Of a stretch of DNA of 64,000 bases, positions 18,302 to 26,794 are shown piece after piece. The DNA is taken from assembly GCF_014773225.1 (NCBI RefSeq), contig NZ_JACXAJ010000004.1, positions 124,001-188,000 of the forward strand, given 5' to 3'. The translations under genes were made by a program, and so were the position numbers. Positions within the stretch are counted from its first letter, which is position 1, and every line of letters starts with the position of its first letter. Source of the DNA: Pontibacter aquaedesilientis. Lineage in GTDB: Bacteria; Bacteroidota; Bacteroidia; Cytophagales; Hymenobacteraceae. The notes below the pieces were generated by a model, which was not told the origin of the DNA, searched no databases, and worked only from the letters and a program-made list of their open reading frames with translations.

Positions 18302-18838
18302 ATGATTCTTACAGACAAGCAGATTTTAGAGGAGATAGAGAAAGGCACTATCCTGATCGAGCCGTTTAAACGCTCCAGCCTTGGCACAAACTCATACGAC
18401 GTACACCTGGGCCGCTACCTGGCTACTTACCGCGACGAAGTGCTCGATGCCCGTAAGCATAACGAGATCGATGTGTTTGAAATACCGGAAGAGGGTATTG
18501 TGCTGCAGCCAAACACGCTATACCTGGGGGTAACCTATGAATATACGGAGACCCACGCACACGTACCTTTCCTGGAGGGCAAATCGAGTGTAGGCCGGTT
18601 AGGTATAGACATACATGCTACCGCTGGCAAGGGCGATGTGGGTTTCTGCAACACGTGGACTTTGGAGATCTCGGTCACACAACAGGTGCGAGTATACCAC
18701 GGCATGCCGATCGGGCAGCTGATTTACTTCGAAGTGAAAGGCGGTATCGAGAATTACTATAACAGTAAAGACAATGCCAAGTACAATAACCGCACAACTA
18801 AACCTGTCGAGTCGATGATGTGGCGGAATGTCTGGTAA
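18302..18838 (+). CDS. dcd: dCTP deaminase
   Basis: Deaminates dCTP to dUTP for thymidylate synthesis. The 178-residue protein shows the trimeric dUTPase-like fold: MILTDKQILEEIEKG at the start, SLGTNSYDVHLG near residue 27, FLEGKSSVGRLGIDIHATAG near 90-109 (the nucleotide-binding Ser-Ser-Val-Gly-Arg motif with the catalytic Glu region after it), and YFEVKGGIENYYNSKDNAKY near the C-terminus. I see the deaminase form and not the bifunctional DCD-DUT, but this call is by overall resemblance. Monocistronic, with a hemL terminator upstream and a strong symmetrical hairpin downstream. Confidence 0.92.
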   Translation: MILTDKQILEEIEKGTILIEPFKRSSLGTNSYDVHLGRYLATYRDEVLDARKHNEIDVFEIPEEGIVLQPNTLYLGVTYEYTETHAHVPFLEGKSSVGRLGIDIHATAGKGDVGFCNTWTLEISVTQQVRVYHGMPIGQLIYFEVKGGIENYYNSKDNAKYNNRTTKPVESMMWRNVW

Positions 18839-18864
18839 CAAGGCAAAATATTCAAAAAAATCTC

Positions 18865-18901
18865 AAAAAAGGTTGAATAAATTGATTATTCAACCTTTTT
18901 T
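18865..18901. terminator. Strong symmetrical terminator after dcd
   Basis: A perfect 16-base stem, AAAAAAGGTTGAATAA (18865-18880) with its complement (18886-18901), and a 5-base loop. The A and T tracts at either side make it work in both directions. Confidence 0.85.
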
Positions 18902-19060
18902 GGCATTATATCTGCACTATATTACACGTATCCAACTTGGAGTAACCGCCGAAATAAAAAAGAATAACTTCGGAATCATTTTAATTACGCATTCGTTTTA
19001 AATCTGAAACGCCCCAGGAAACGGATCAACCACATTTTAAACTCTACAAACACTAAGATT

Positions 19061-19531
19061 ATGAAAAAGCTACTGGTAATGACATTTATGGTATTCGGAA
19101 TAGTATATGGCGCAACTGCTACAGGCAATGTATCCCTGATTGCAGAGAAGCGTGCCAACTACTTATCAGATCAGATGATCAAGGAACTCCGTTTAAATAA
19201 CTACCAGGCTAACAAGATTCGTGAGATAAACCTGGACGTTGCCGCTCAGATCACTGAAATTGAGCAGAACTTTGATGGAAATCAGAAAATGATTGAAGAG
19301 AAGTGCAAAGCGGTATTAACGGCCCGTGACCTTGAGTTTGAAGACATTTTGAGCACGGTGCAATACAACGATTACTTCGGAGACCGCAAAATGTACTCGA
19401 AAGCTGACAGAGAGTTCATGGCTAACTTAAACGGACAAGGTTCAGAGAACCTGGCTTCCAATGAAAGAAGCACTGAAAGAGCTACCGCTGGTAATGCTGC
19501 TGTTGCTTCAAATCCCTCTACTGTCAACTAA
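19061..19531 (+). CDS. Small secreted helical protein, Spy/CpxP-like in layout
   Basis: A 156-residue protein with a signal peptide (MKKLLVMTFMVFGIVYGATA) and a mainly helical, charged mature part: SDQMIKELRLNNYQANKIRE, then EIEQNFDGNQKMIEEKCKAV. The pattern of an amphipathic helix pair with the LNNYQANKIREIN motif resembles Spy/CpxP-type periplasmic proteins, but I cannot place it in a named family. The C-terminal 35 residues are low-complexity (Ser, Asn, Ala, Thr). It stands alone between two terminators, so it has its own promoter, which I could not identify with confidence in the AT-rich 160 bases upstream. Confidence 0.65.
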   Translation: MKKLLVMTFMVFGIVYGATATGNVSLIAEKRANYLSDQMIKELRLNNYQANKIREINLDVAAQITEIEQNFDGNQKMIEEKCKAVLTARDLEFEDILSTVQYNDYFGDRKMYSKADREFMANLNGQGSENLASNERSTERATAGNAAVASNPSTVN

Positions 19532-19560
19532 TTTTACCGATAAAAATCACCTTTCATATA

Positions 19561-19584
19561 AAAGCCACCTCTTGGGGTGGCTTT
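19561..19584. terminator. Terminator
   Basis: Perfect stem AAAGCCACC / GGTGGCTTT (19561-19569 with 19576-19584), a 6-base loop, T-rich flank. It sits between the convergent small secreted protein gene and gldC, so it can serve both. Confidence 0.75.
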
Positions 19585-19598
19585 CATTGTTTTTATAC

Positions 19599-19940
19599 CT
19601 AGTTGTTTTGCTTGCTGCGCTCTTCCTCAATGTGTTTCATAAGGTCTTCGCATAGGGCACGCATTTTATCGGCCATTACCTTATCGCTTGTGGCAGTGGC
19701 AATGCTCTGCGCCATGGCTCCAATCGTGTCGATGTAGAAATATTTCATCTCATCAATCGGCATATCCTTGGTCCAGAGGTCAATCTTCATGGTGCCAGCC
19801 TCGTCGCGATCCCACAGAGAGATATTGATGGCTTTGGCAAAATGTATTTTCTCCCCTGCGTCTGTTGCTCTCCAACTGATGGCTTCGGGTACGCGCTGCT
19901 CGTCAAGAGCGATACTAAAATATATTTCCGACTTCTTCAT
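19599..19940 (-). CDS. gldC: Gliding motility protein GldC
   Basis: A 113-residue cytoplasmic protein matching GldC, a small accessory gliding protein of Bacteroidota. Recognisable blocks are SEIYFSIALDEQRVPEAISW at the start, ISLWDRDEAGTMKIDLWTKD in the middle and MPIDEMKYFYIDTIGAMAQS after it. In Flavobacterium johnsoniae loss of GldC reduces but does not abolish gliding. Here it is separate from the gldAFG genes 3 kb away. A TAACTTTG box lies on the minus strand near 20012, but no -33 element is clear. It is divergent from the EEP-fold lipoprotein gene. Confidence 0.88.
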   Translation of the reverse strand: MKKSEIYFSIALDEQRVPEAISWRATDAGEKIHFAKAINISLWDRDEAGTMKIDLWTKDMPIDEMKYFYIDTIGAMAQSIATATSDKVMADKMRALCEDLMKHIEEERSKQNN

Positions 19941-20017
19941 TTTCGTTTCTTTTAAACTTTGTGCTATATATATCTCGTACTATGCTTGAATACTTATAAT
20001 AAGCACAAAGTTACGCG

Positions 20018-21052
20018 ATGCGCCACGGAATAAAAATCTTCTTTTTTCTTTTTAGTCTGACCTTCCTTTCGGGATGTGCCAGCTTGCCTACTTCCACTAA
20101 AAAGCCCAAACTCCACACAATCGCTTTTTACAATACAGAAAAGCTCTACGATACTGAGAATGACCCGAAGACGGATGATGATGGGTTTACACCAAATGGC
20201 ATCATGAAGTGGGACAAGATCAGGTATAACGCCAAAATCAAGCAAATTGCGTCGGTCATCGAAACCATTGGTGGCAAAAATGGGCCTGCTGTGATTGGCC
20301 TGAGCGATATCGAGAACAGAAAAGTGTTGGAGGATCTGGTAAATGCTTCGCCGCTGCGCAAAAGGCGCTATAAGATCATCCACTATGATTCGCCAGATCC
20401 TGAAGGGTTGGACGTGGCTTTGCTTTACAACCCGAAGGTATTTAAGCCGACTGCTCACACGAATATCTCAATCAAGTTCTCTGAAAAAGGGTTTTCTTCA
20501 CGTGATATCCTGCAGGTGCAGGGTACGCTTCAAGGCGAGCCTGTCACATTTTATGTAAACCATTGGCCTGAAGACAAAGGAAGCGCCGCCCTGGGCAACA
20601 GCCGCCGGCGGGAAGCTGCCACTGAATTACGCCGCCAGATAGACCTTCAGAAAAAAAGCGACAAGAATACGAAGATCATTGTACTGGGCGATTTCTCGGA
20701 TGAACCCAAATCAGCTACGATGGAGCGCATTGTCAAGGCCACAGGACGTCCGAACCCTGCCTATCAGGAGGAGCTGTTCAATACGTTTTACCTTTGGTAT
20801 GTGCAGGGCCGGGGTAGCTTCCATACCCGTAACGACAACAAAATGTATGACCAGATCCTGATATCGAAATCGTTGGTCGGGACTGGCAACGGCCTGCATT
20901 ATGTGCATGGGTCGGCTCAGATTCATGATCCTGAATTTACCAAGTACACCTTCGGCAGGTATAAGGACACCCCCCGCCAAACCTGGTCAGGCACGCTATA
21001 TATCGGTGGCTACAGTGATCATTTTCCAGTATATATCAAGTTGCAGCAATAA
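20018..21052 (+). CDS. Lipoprotein of the endonuclease/exonuclease/phosphatase family
   Basis: A 344-residue protein with a lipoprotein signal (FFFLFSLTFLSGCASL, lipobox LSGC, Cys19), so it is probably anchored in the outer membrane or periplasm. The mature part is an EEP domain: TIAFYNTEKLYDTEND at the start, IGLSDIENRKVLEDLV near 90, VTFYVNHWPEDKGSAA near 180, KIIVLGDFSDEPKSA near 215, and the C-terminal GGYSDHFPVYIKL with the conserved Ser-Asp-His. These are the metal-binding and catalytic residues of the DNase I-like phosphoesterases. The substrate (DNA, RNA, lipid or sugar phosphate) cannot be told; extracellular nuclease is a fair guess. Confidence 0.85.
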   Translation: MRHGIKIFFFLFSLTFLSGCASLPTSTKKPKLHTIAFYNTEKLYDTENDPKTDDDGFTPNGIMKWDKIRYNAKIKQIASVIETIGGKNGPAVIGLSDIENRKVLEDLVNASPLRKRRYKIIHYDSPDPEGLDVALLYNPKVFKPTAHTNISIKFSEKGFSSRDILQVQGTLQGEPVTFYVNHWPEDKGSAALGNSRRREAATELRRQIDLQKKSDKNTKIIVLGDFSDEPKSATMERIVKATGRPNPAYQEELFNTFYLWYVQGRGSFHTRNDNKMYDQILISKSLVGTGNGLHYVHGSAQIHDPEFTKYTFGRYKDTPRQTWSGTLYIGGYSDHFPVYIKLQQ

Positions 21053-21174
21053 GAACTCCATTGCTGTAGGTATGGGCTACCTATACCTATAAGCTGCTAA
21101 AGCTTCAGAAATTTTTTATTCAGCCCGAAACTTTAAAATCAGATCTTCGAAAACCTGTATCGCTTTAAACAGAG

Positions 21175-21200
21175 AAGGCGAGCCTATGGAGGCTCGCCTT
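21175..21200. terminator. Terminator between convergent genes
   Basis: Perfect 10-base stem AAGGCGAGCC / GGCTCGCCTT with a 6-base loop, between the EEP lipoprotein gene and dnaN, which converge here. Confidence 0.8.
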
Positions 21201-21224
21201 TCTGCATTAGGAGAAATTATATCC

Positions 21225-22349
21225 TTATACGTAATTGTTCAGCATAACAGGCATTACCAACATCAGAACATTTTCATTATCCTCGTTGGCAAGCGGCATT
21301 AGCAGGCCGGCACGGTTCGGCGTGGACAACTCAAATGAAATCTCGTCTGCATCGATGTTGTTCAGCATTTCGATCAAGAACTTAGCGTTAAAGCCGATTT
21401 CCATGTCCTCGCCGTCATATTGACAGCTCAGGCGCTCGTTTGCTTCGTTTGAAAAATCCAGGTCTTCGGCAGATACCTGCAGCTCAGAGCCAGATAGCTT
21501 CAGACGAATCTGATGCGTGGTTTTATTCGAGTAGATGGAGATACGGCGCACAGAGCTAAGCAAAGCGGCACGGTCAATCACCAGTTTATTCGGGTTCTGC
21601 ACCGGAATCACGTTCTCATAATCCGGGTAGCGCTCGTCAATCAGACGGCAGATCATGCGGATGTTGTCGAAACTGAAGAAAGCGTTGGACTGATTGAACT
21701 CCATACGCACGGCAGTAGCCTCAGAAGGCAACGTAGACTTCAGCAAGGTGAAAGCCTTACGCGGGATGATCAGAGAAGCCTCCTGGCTGGTAGCGATGTC
21801 TGTGCGGCGGAAGCGCAGCAAACGGTGACCGTCTGTAGCGACAAACGTAACGTTATCGGTGCGCAGCTGCACGTAGATACCTGTCATAGCCGGACGAAGC
21901 TCGTCGTTGCTCACGGCAAAGATTGTCTTGTTGATGGCACGCGAAAGTACGTTTGACGGAATCTCGATCGCGCTGCCACCTTTTACAACTGGCACACGTG
22001 GGAAATCAGTGGCATTCTCACCCGACAGTTTGTAGCGTCCGTTTGATGAGCTGATTTCGATGGTATAGGTCTCTTCGTCGATGGTGAAGGTTACCGGCTG
22101 ATCTGGCAGGTTCTTCAGTGTTTCCAGCAATATTTTAGCAGGGGCAGCAATACGGCCACTTTCCTTCGCCTCTACCGGCAATTCTGTGATCATGGAAGTT
22201 TCCAGGTCACTGGCCGTGATGGTCAGGGTGCTGTCGTTGATCTCGAACAGGAAGTTTTCGAGGATAGGAACAACCGGGTTGTTGGTTACTACGCCGTTTA
22301 TGCTGGCTAGCTGCTTCAAGAGAGCAGATGAAGAGACAATAAATTTCAT
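21225..22349 (-). CDS. dnaN: DNA polymerase III beta sliding clamp
   Basis: The processivity clamp of the replicative polymerase. The 374-residue protein shows the three repeated clamp domains. Domain 1 starts MKFIVSSSALLKQLASINGV with NPVVPILENFLFEI. AGKILLETLKNLPDQPV-like sequence follows near 90, RPAMTGIYVQLRTDNVTFVATDGHRLL-type sequence is near 150-178 (key part VATDGHRLLRFRR), and it ends LMLVMPVMLNNYV, close to the usual clamp C-terminus. It is not beside dnaA or recF here. A -7 box TAACTTTG lies 27 bases upstream of the ATG. It is convergent with the EEP gene and shares a terminator with it. Confidence 0.96.
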   Translation of the reverse strand: MKFIVSSSALLKQLASINGVVTNNPVVPILENFLFEINDSTLTITASDLETSMITELPVEAKESGRIAAPAKILLETLKNLPDQPVTFTIDEETYTIEISSSNGRYKLSGENATDFPRVPVVKGGSAIEIPSNVLSRAINKTIFAVSNDELRPAMTGIYVQLRTDNVTFVATDGHRLLRFRRTDIATSQEASLIIPRKAFTLLKSTLPSEATAVRMEFNQSNAFFSFDNIRMICRLIDERYPDYENVIPVQNPNKLVIDRAALLSSVRRISIYSNKTTHQIRLKLSGSELQVSAEDLDFSNEANERLSCQYDGEDMEIGFNAKFLIEMLNNIDADEISFELSTPNRAGLLMPLANEDNENVLMLVMPVMLNNYV

Positions 22350-22375
22350 TATGTATAGCTATAATGTTATTTGGA

Positions 22376-22383
22376 CAAAGTTA
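22376..22383 (-). promoter_or_regulatory. -7 box of dnaN
   Basis: TAACTTTG on the minus strand, about 27 bases before the dnaN ATG. A clear -33 TTTG is missing at the right spacing. Confidence 0.5.
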
Positions 22384-22455
22384 AAAACTTTTCGCATTTA
22401 AACTACTTGACGGCAGCCTGCTTTTTTACAGTTTCTTCACATTACGAGAAAAAAC

Positions 22456-24150
22456 TCAAAAGCGCTCATAACGGCGTTTGCGTAGGTAGTAGCGCACTAC
22501 TCCAAACAGTGCCAGCAGTACAATCGGAGCCAGAATGTTCAAAATCTGCCAATAAGTTCGTTCCTCCTTCACACGAACCCGATCCAGGGGGCGAAGCTGT
22601 ATTTCTTTGCTCCGCACATTGATCAGGCCTTCAGAGTCTAGCAGGTAATGGATCGTGTTCATGGCGAGCTCGCGGTTGGCGAACGTCACGTTGTTATACC
22701 TGTCAAACCCTAGTTCGTAAGCCTGTCCCGTGCGTGGGTTGACGTCGTTGCGCACCAGGTCTCCGTCCGAGAAAACTACTATTTTGGTTGCCACACCTTT
22801 TTCTTTAACCTGGGTGTTTTCTATACCTGCCGGCGCTCTTCTGTTTCGGAAAAGGGAGGTGAAAGCTCCTTCCAGCAAGTATCCTACCGGTTGCGGCCCG
22901 GCCTGGTACTGTTCCGGTTTAACTTCCATTCGCGCCTCTTCGAGCGTGAGCGGCACGGGTGCCTGCATAACGCGGGAATAGACGGAGGTATAGAGCAACG
23001 GAGTTTTGCGTATACCGTCGGCCTTCACCGTGTCAATATTGCCGATGAACTTGGAATAAACTGCGTCGAGGTTACGGGTGATCGGGTGCTTACTGAACGT
23101 GTTGAGCAAGGGGTAAAAGCGCCAGTTCACCATTTCCGTTTGCGGTCGCTCGCCCATGTAGCCTGTAACCACCGGTATGAAACCTGAATTCAGATCCATG
23201 ATCATGGTTGGATTCAGGCGCACACCGTATCGGAACAGGAGGTCGTCGAGATTGAGGTTGTAAGGCATTGCAAACATCCCTCCTGCCCCTATGCTATCCA
23301 TGTTGGCATTGAGGGCATCCACAAAAAACACCGCTTTACCGCCATGCATGATAAACTGGTCGATCTTATACTTGTCGGCTTCGGTGAAGGCAGTTATAGG
23401 CTTTGCCACGATGATCAGGTCGAGGCCCTGCAACGTGGGTATATCGCGCAACTCGCCACGTGCCACCCGGTAAAACTCCTGCAAGGAACCCAGCAGATCC
23501 GTTACGTTTTGCATCTCCAGTTCTCCCTGTCCGCTGATGTAGCCGATCGTTTTGGAGCCGGGGAAGGCCATCTTGCGTATGGCAGTGGCCAATTCATACT
23601 CCACGCCTTCCACCGATTGGTTCAGACGCTCGTCGGCGGAGGCCGCCAGGTTGCCCTTGAGCAACGACACCGAAGTCTCCTTACCTTTATACATCACACG
23701 CGCTCCCGGAAACACGAGACGCTCTACCTGCTTTCCGCCCTCAGTGGCCCGTAGGTTAGTTGGCTGTATCCCTTTCGTAGCCAGTTCCTGAAAAAATGCG
23801 ACACGTTCCTTTTCGTCTTTAATGTCATTTGGGTCGATGAATTCATAGCGCACATTCCCGCCCGCGTATATACGGAATTCGTCCAGCGTTTCGCGAACAG
23901 ACTGCTGCAACCGTTTAAACCCGGCCGGAAACTCGCCCTCGAGGTATACCTCCACAAAAACTGGCTCCGGCAATTCATGCAGCAACTGTTTGGTTACAGG
24001 GGATATGGTGTAGCGTTTGTCTTCTGTCAGGTCAAGCCGGAAAAAGAAGTTTGCAGCCAGAATATTGATGAGTATGATGGCTCCTACCCAAATCAGGAAA
24101 CGAGTGAGGTCACGGGTTCGCCTACTCTTGTGTGTTTGTGTGGTTACCAT
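22456..24150 (-). CDS. gldG: Gliding motility ABC transporter substrate-binding subunit GldG
   Basis: A 564-residue protein with one membrane segment near residues 14-35 (FLIWVGAIILINILAANFFF), a long periplasmic part, and a second segment near the C-terminus (ILNILAPIVLLALFGVVRYY) followed by a basic tail (RKRRYERF). This is the GldG/ABC_transp_aux layout. Inside are GFKRLQQSVRETLDEFRIYA, KTIGYISGQGELEMQNV and AVFFVDALNANMDS. GldG with GldA and GldF forms an ABC transporter needed for gliding in some Bacteroidota. Its start overlaps the gldF stop by 7 bases (24144-24150), showing translational coupling. Confidence 0.93.
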   Translation of the reverse strand: MVTTQTHKSRRTRDLTRFLIWVGAIILINILAANFFFRLDLTEDKRYTISPVTKQLLHELPEPVFVEVYLEGEFPAGFKRLQQSVRETLDEFRIYAGGNVRYEFIDPNDIKDEKERVAFFQELATKGIQPTNLRATEGGKQVERLVFPGARVMYKGKETSVSLLKGNLAASADERLNQSVEGVEYELATAIRKMAFPGSKTIGYISGQGELEMQNVTDLLGSLQEFYRVARGELRDIPTLQGLDLIIVAKPITAFTEADKYKIDQFIMHGGKAVFFVDALNANMDSIGAGGMFAMPYNLNLDDLLFRYGVRLNPTMIMDLNSGFIPVVTGYMGERPQTEMVNWRFYPLLNTFSKHPITRNLDAVYSKFIGNIDTVKADGIRKTPLLYTSVYSRVMQAPVPLTLEEARMEVKPEQYQAGPQPVGYLLEGAFTSLFRNRRAPAGIENTQVKEKGVATKIVVFSDGDLVRNDVNPRTGQAYELGFDRYNNVTFANRELAMNTIHYLLDSEGLINVRSKEIQLRPLDRVRVKEERTYWQILNILAPIVLLALFGVVRYYLRKRRYERF

Positions 24151-24872
24151 TTTCTGCTGCTCAATACAAGTTTAGCCGATAGCACCATCATAGCGATCAC
24201 ACTCAGGAAATACAGTACGTCCCGCGAGTCAATCAGCCCTTTGCTGATGGCCGTGTAGTGGTAAGCTATACCTAACTGACTAATGACGTAACCGCTGCCA
24301 CCCCAAACAGGTATGGAAGCGATCAGCTCGAAGCCCGTATAGAAGATGTAGCATAGAAAAATGGCAATCACGAAGGAGATGATCTGGTTGTCGGAAACAG
24401 AGGAGGCAAAGATGCCAATGGCCGTAAAGACGCCAGCCAGAAAAACCAGGCCCAGGTACGAACCCACAACAGCTGCAGAGTCTATGTTACCTTGAGGGTT
24501 GCCCAACTCATACACGGTATAGTAGTAGAGCAATGTCGGTATCAGCGCAAAAAGGGCCAGCAGCAGTGCTGCGAAGTATTTGCCCAGGATAAGCTGCAGG
24601 TCAGTAATTGGCTTTGTGAGAAGCAGCTCAATGGTGCCCTCCCGCTTTTCCTCCGCAAAGGTGCGCATGGTAATGGCAGGTATCAGAAACAGGAACAGCC
24701 AGGGCGCCATGTTAAAAAGCGTCTGCATGTCGGCAAAGCCGTAGTCGAGCACGTTGCTTTCCGGGAAAACCCACATGAACATGCCAATGGCCACCAAAAA
24801 CACCGTGATCACCATATAGGCGATCAGTGAGTTCAGGAAACCGTTGAATTCTTTCTTAAGTATAGCGAACAT
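24144..24872 (-). CDS. gldF: Gliding motility ABC transporter permease GldF
   Basis: A 242-residue ABC-2 type permease with about six membrane segments, beginning MFAILKKEFNGFLNSLIAYM. The conserved block AITMRTFAEEKREGTIELLL near residue 65 (EEKREGTIELL) is the coupling motif of this permease class. It overlaps gldG by 7 bases. The spacer to gldA (24873-24974) holds a long inverted repeat of low-complexity words, so gldA may be partly uncoupled in expression. Confidence 0.93.
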   Translation of the reverse strand: MFAILKKEFNGFLNSLIAYMVITVFLVAIGMFMWVFPESNVLDYGFADMQTLFNMAPWLFLFLIPAITMRTFAEEKREGTIELLLTKPITDLQLILGKYFAALLLALFALIPTLLYYYTVYELGNPQGNIDSAAVVGSYLGLVFLAGVFTAIGIFASSVSDNQIISFVIAIFLCYIFYTGFELIASIPVWGGSGYVISQLGIAYHYTAISKGLIDSRDVLYFLSVIAMMVLSAKLVLSSRKW

Positions 24873-24974
24873 CTTATTTAAATTAGGAATTGGGAATTAA
24901 GAATTAGGAATGATTGGTAACAAAAATTATCAACCCGTATTTCTACACTATTCTTAATTCTTAATTATTAATTC
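24873..24974. repeat. Inverted low-complexity repeat between gldA and gldF
   Basis: GAATTGGGAATTAAGAATT-type words on one side and CTTAATTCTTAATTATTAATTC-type complement on the other, about 100 bases in all. It is the same word family as at 11825-11925. Possible hairpin or processing site within the gld operon. Confidence 0.6.
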
Positions 24975-25892
24975 TTAATTTTCTTTAGTCAGTTTCTGGA
25001 ATATCTTTTCAAGGGAATATTCTTCATGTCGAAGGCCTACCAGCGGCCAGTTGCGCTCGGCAGCCACCCTGAATAAAGTGGCCCGGATATCGGTATCGCG
25101 GCGGGAAACCACGCGGTAAGTGGTACCCTCTGCCAGAGTTGCGCTCAGGACACCTGGCAACTGCTCCAGTGACTCAACCGGAACAGCCTGCTCAAACTCT
25201 ACCAGCGTGGTTTTATCTTTGCGCTCCCCAGCTTGTAGGCTGGCCACGTCGCTATCGGCCACTAGCTTGCCCCGGTTGATGATCACAACGCGGTCGCAGA
25301 TAGCCGTTACCTCCTGCATGATGTGCGTAGAAAAAATCACGGTTTTGTCTTGCCCTATCCGTTTGATCAGCGCCCGAATCTCCACGATCTGGTTAGGATC
25401 CAGTCCTGTGGTCGGCTCGTCCAGAATTAGCACTTTGGGATCGTGCACCAATGCCTGCGCCAGCCCCACCCGCTGGCGATAGCCTTTGGAGAGTGCTCCG
25501 ATTTTCTTCCCCTGCTCCAGCGTGAGGCCGCATAACTCGACCATTTCCTGCACGCGATCCTTTGCTCGTCGTCCATTTAGACCATTCACGGAGGCAACAA
25601 ACTGCAGGTACTCATGCACATACATATCCAGGTATAGCGGATTATGCTCCGGCAGGTAGCCTACGCTCCGGCGTACTTCCATGGGCTCCTGTACCACATC
25701 GTGGCCATTCACCAGCACGGTGCCCGAGCTTGGGGGCAAATAGCAGGTGGCGATCTTCATGGTCGTGGACTTACCGGCACCGTTTGGCCCCAGAAAACCC
25801 AAAATCTGCCCTTGCCCCACCGAAAAGGAAATATCATTGACGGCGTGCTGTGCCCCGAATATTTTGGTAAGGTTCTTTACTTCAACTGACAT
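24975..25892 (-). CDS. gldA: Gliding motility ABC transporter ATPase GldA
   Basis: A 305-residue ABC ATPase: Walker A FLGPNGAGKSTTMK near residue 33, signature ALSKGYRQRVGLAQAL near 133 (the variant SKGYRQR typical of ABC-2/GldA ATPases), and Walker B VLILDEPTTGLDPNQI near 155. A C-terminal regulatory domain of about 85 residues follows. It is the first gene of gldA-gldF-gldG on the minus strand. A 15-base perfect inverted repeat lies just upstream (25905-25951), where a promoter or operator would be expected. Confidence 0.92.
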   Translation of the reverse strand: MSVEVKNLTKIFGAQHAVNDISFSVGQGQILGFLGPNGAGKSTTMKIATCYLPPSSGTVLVNGHDVVQEPMEVRRSVGYLPEHNPLYLDMYVHEYLQFVASVNGLNGRRAKDRVQEMVELCGLTLEQGKKIGALSKGYRQRVGLAQALVHDPKVLILDEPTTGLDPNQIVEIRALIKRIGQDKTVIFSTHIMQEVTAICDRVVIINRGKLVADSDVASLQAGERKDKTTLVEFEQAVPVESLEQLPGVLSATLAEGTTYRVVSRRDTDIRATLFRVAAERNWPLVGLRHEEYSLEKIFQKLTKEN

Positions 25893-25904
25893 GTGTTGAG
25901 AATA

Positions 25905-25951
25905 AATAATGACGAATAAATAATGTATTAAATTACTTATTCGTCATTATT
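25905..25951. repeat. 15-base perfect inverted repeat upstream of gldA
   Basis: AATAATGACGAATAA (25905-25919) and its exact complement (25937-25951), 17 bases apart. It lies between the gldA start and the SDR gene that is transcribed in the same direction, so it may be the SDR terminator, an operator for gldA, or another member of the low-complexity hairpin family. Confidence 0.6.
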
Positions 25952-26003
25952 GATTTTATCATTAATAAGCGCTGCAAAGCTACAAAAGCTAGGCGATACT
26001 TTG

Positions 26004-26708
26004 CTATACCCTTTTTCTGCCTTTTGGCATTAACGGACGCACCTCGATATCCACGTGGTGATAGTTCGGGTGCGACTCCAGACAATGTACAATGGTCGAG
26101 GCGATATCCTCAGGGCGCATCATGTTCTCGTTCACGGTTACGCTGTCAATGTTGTCGAAGAAGTTGGTCTGCACGGAACCCGGGTAGATACAAGTCACTT
26201 TCACGCCGTAGTCGCGCACTTCTTTGTAAAGTGAGTGCGAAATACCGCGCACAGCGTGCTTGGTGGCGCAGTAGGCCGACATCTCCTCTATACCTGTGGT
26301 GCCGGCAATCGAGGAAATATTGATGATGTGCCCTTCTCCCATTTCCTTCATCCCAGCTATGACAAGACGAGTGCAATAGAAAAGCCCGTTCACGTTGGTG
26401 TCAAACATCAGGTGCCAGTCTTCCAGGCTTTGATCCTCCAGTTTGGATGAGCGGCCCAGGCCGGCATTGTTCACTAAAACAGCCACATGTCCGCCAAAAT
26501 GCTCCACGGTATGCTTATAGGCCATCTGCACAGAGTCGGCGCGGCGCACATCGCACGCTACAAACTCAAAGTTTTCGTGCTGTACCTCAGGAGCCGTGCG
26601 GCCCCACCCGGCTACTTTCATACCGTGCTCTAACAACATTTCCACGGTGGACAGGCCAATGCCACGGCTCACGCCGGTTACGACTGCTATCTTATCTTCT
26701 AGTTTCAT
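26004..26708 (-). CDS. SDR family oxidoreductase
   Basis: A 234-residue classical short-chain dehydrogenase. The cofactor motif is VVTGVSRGIGLSTVEML (TGxxxGIG) at residues 9-25, NNAGLGRSSKLED is near 87, and the catalytic region INISSIAGTTGIEEMSAYCATKHAVRG provides Ser, Tyr and Lys (YCATK) near 147-160. The Arg/Gly pattern after the first strand (GWGRT) suggests NADP rather than NAD. The substrate is unknown. The gene is alone on the minus strand upstream of gldA, with a second, different SDR 1 kb further upstream. Confidence 0.85.
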   Translation of the reverse strand: MKLEDKIAVVTGVSRGIGLSTVEMLLEHGMKVAGWGRTAPEVQHENFEFVACDVRRADSVQMAYKHTVEHFGGHVAVLVNNAGLGRSSKLEDQSLEDWHLMFDTNVNGLFYCTRLVIAGMKEMGEGHIINISSIAGTTGIEEMSAYCATKHAVRGISHSLYKEVRDYGVKVTCIYPGSVQTNFFDNIDSVTVNENMMRPEDIASTIVHCLESHPNYHHVDIEVRPLMPKGRKRV

Positions 26709-26794
26709 AGATTCTTGTTTATGGTTGGGTCTTGTTTATTAGATAGGCCTTTTCAGGACCAATTAATTTGCTTTTATCTACGTAAACACGCTTG

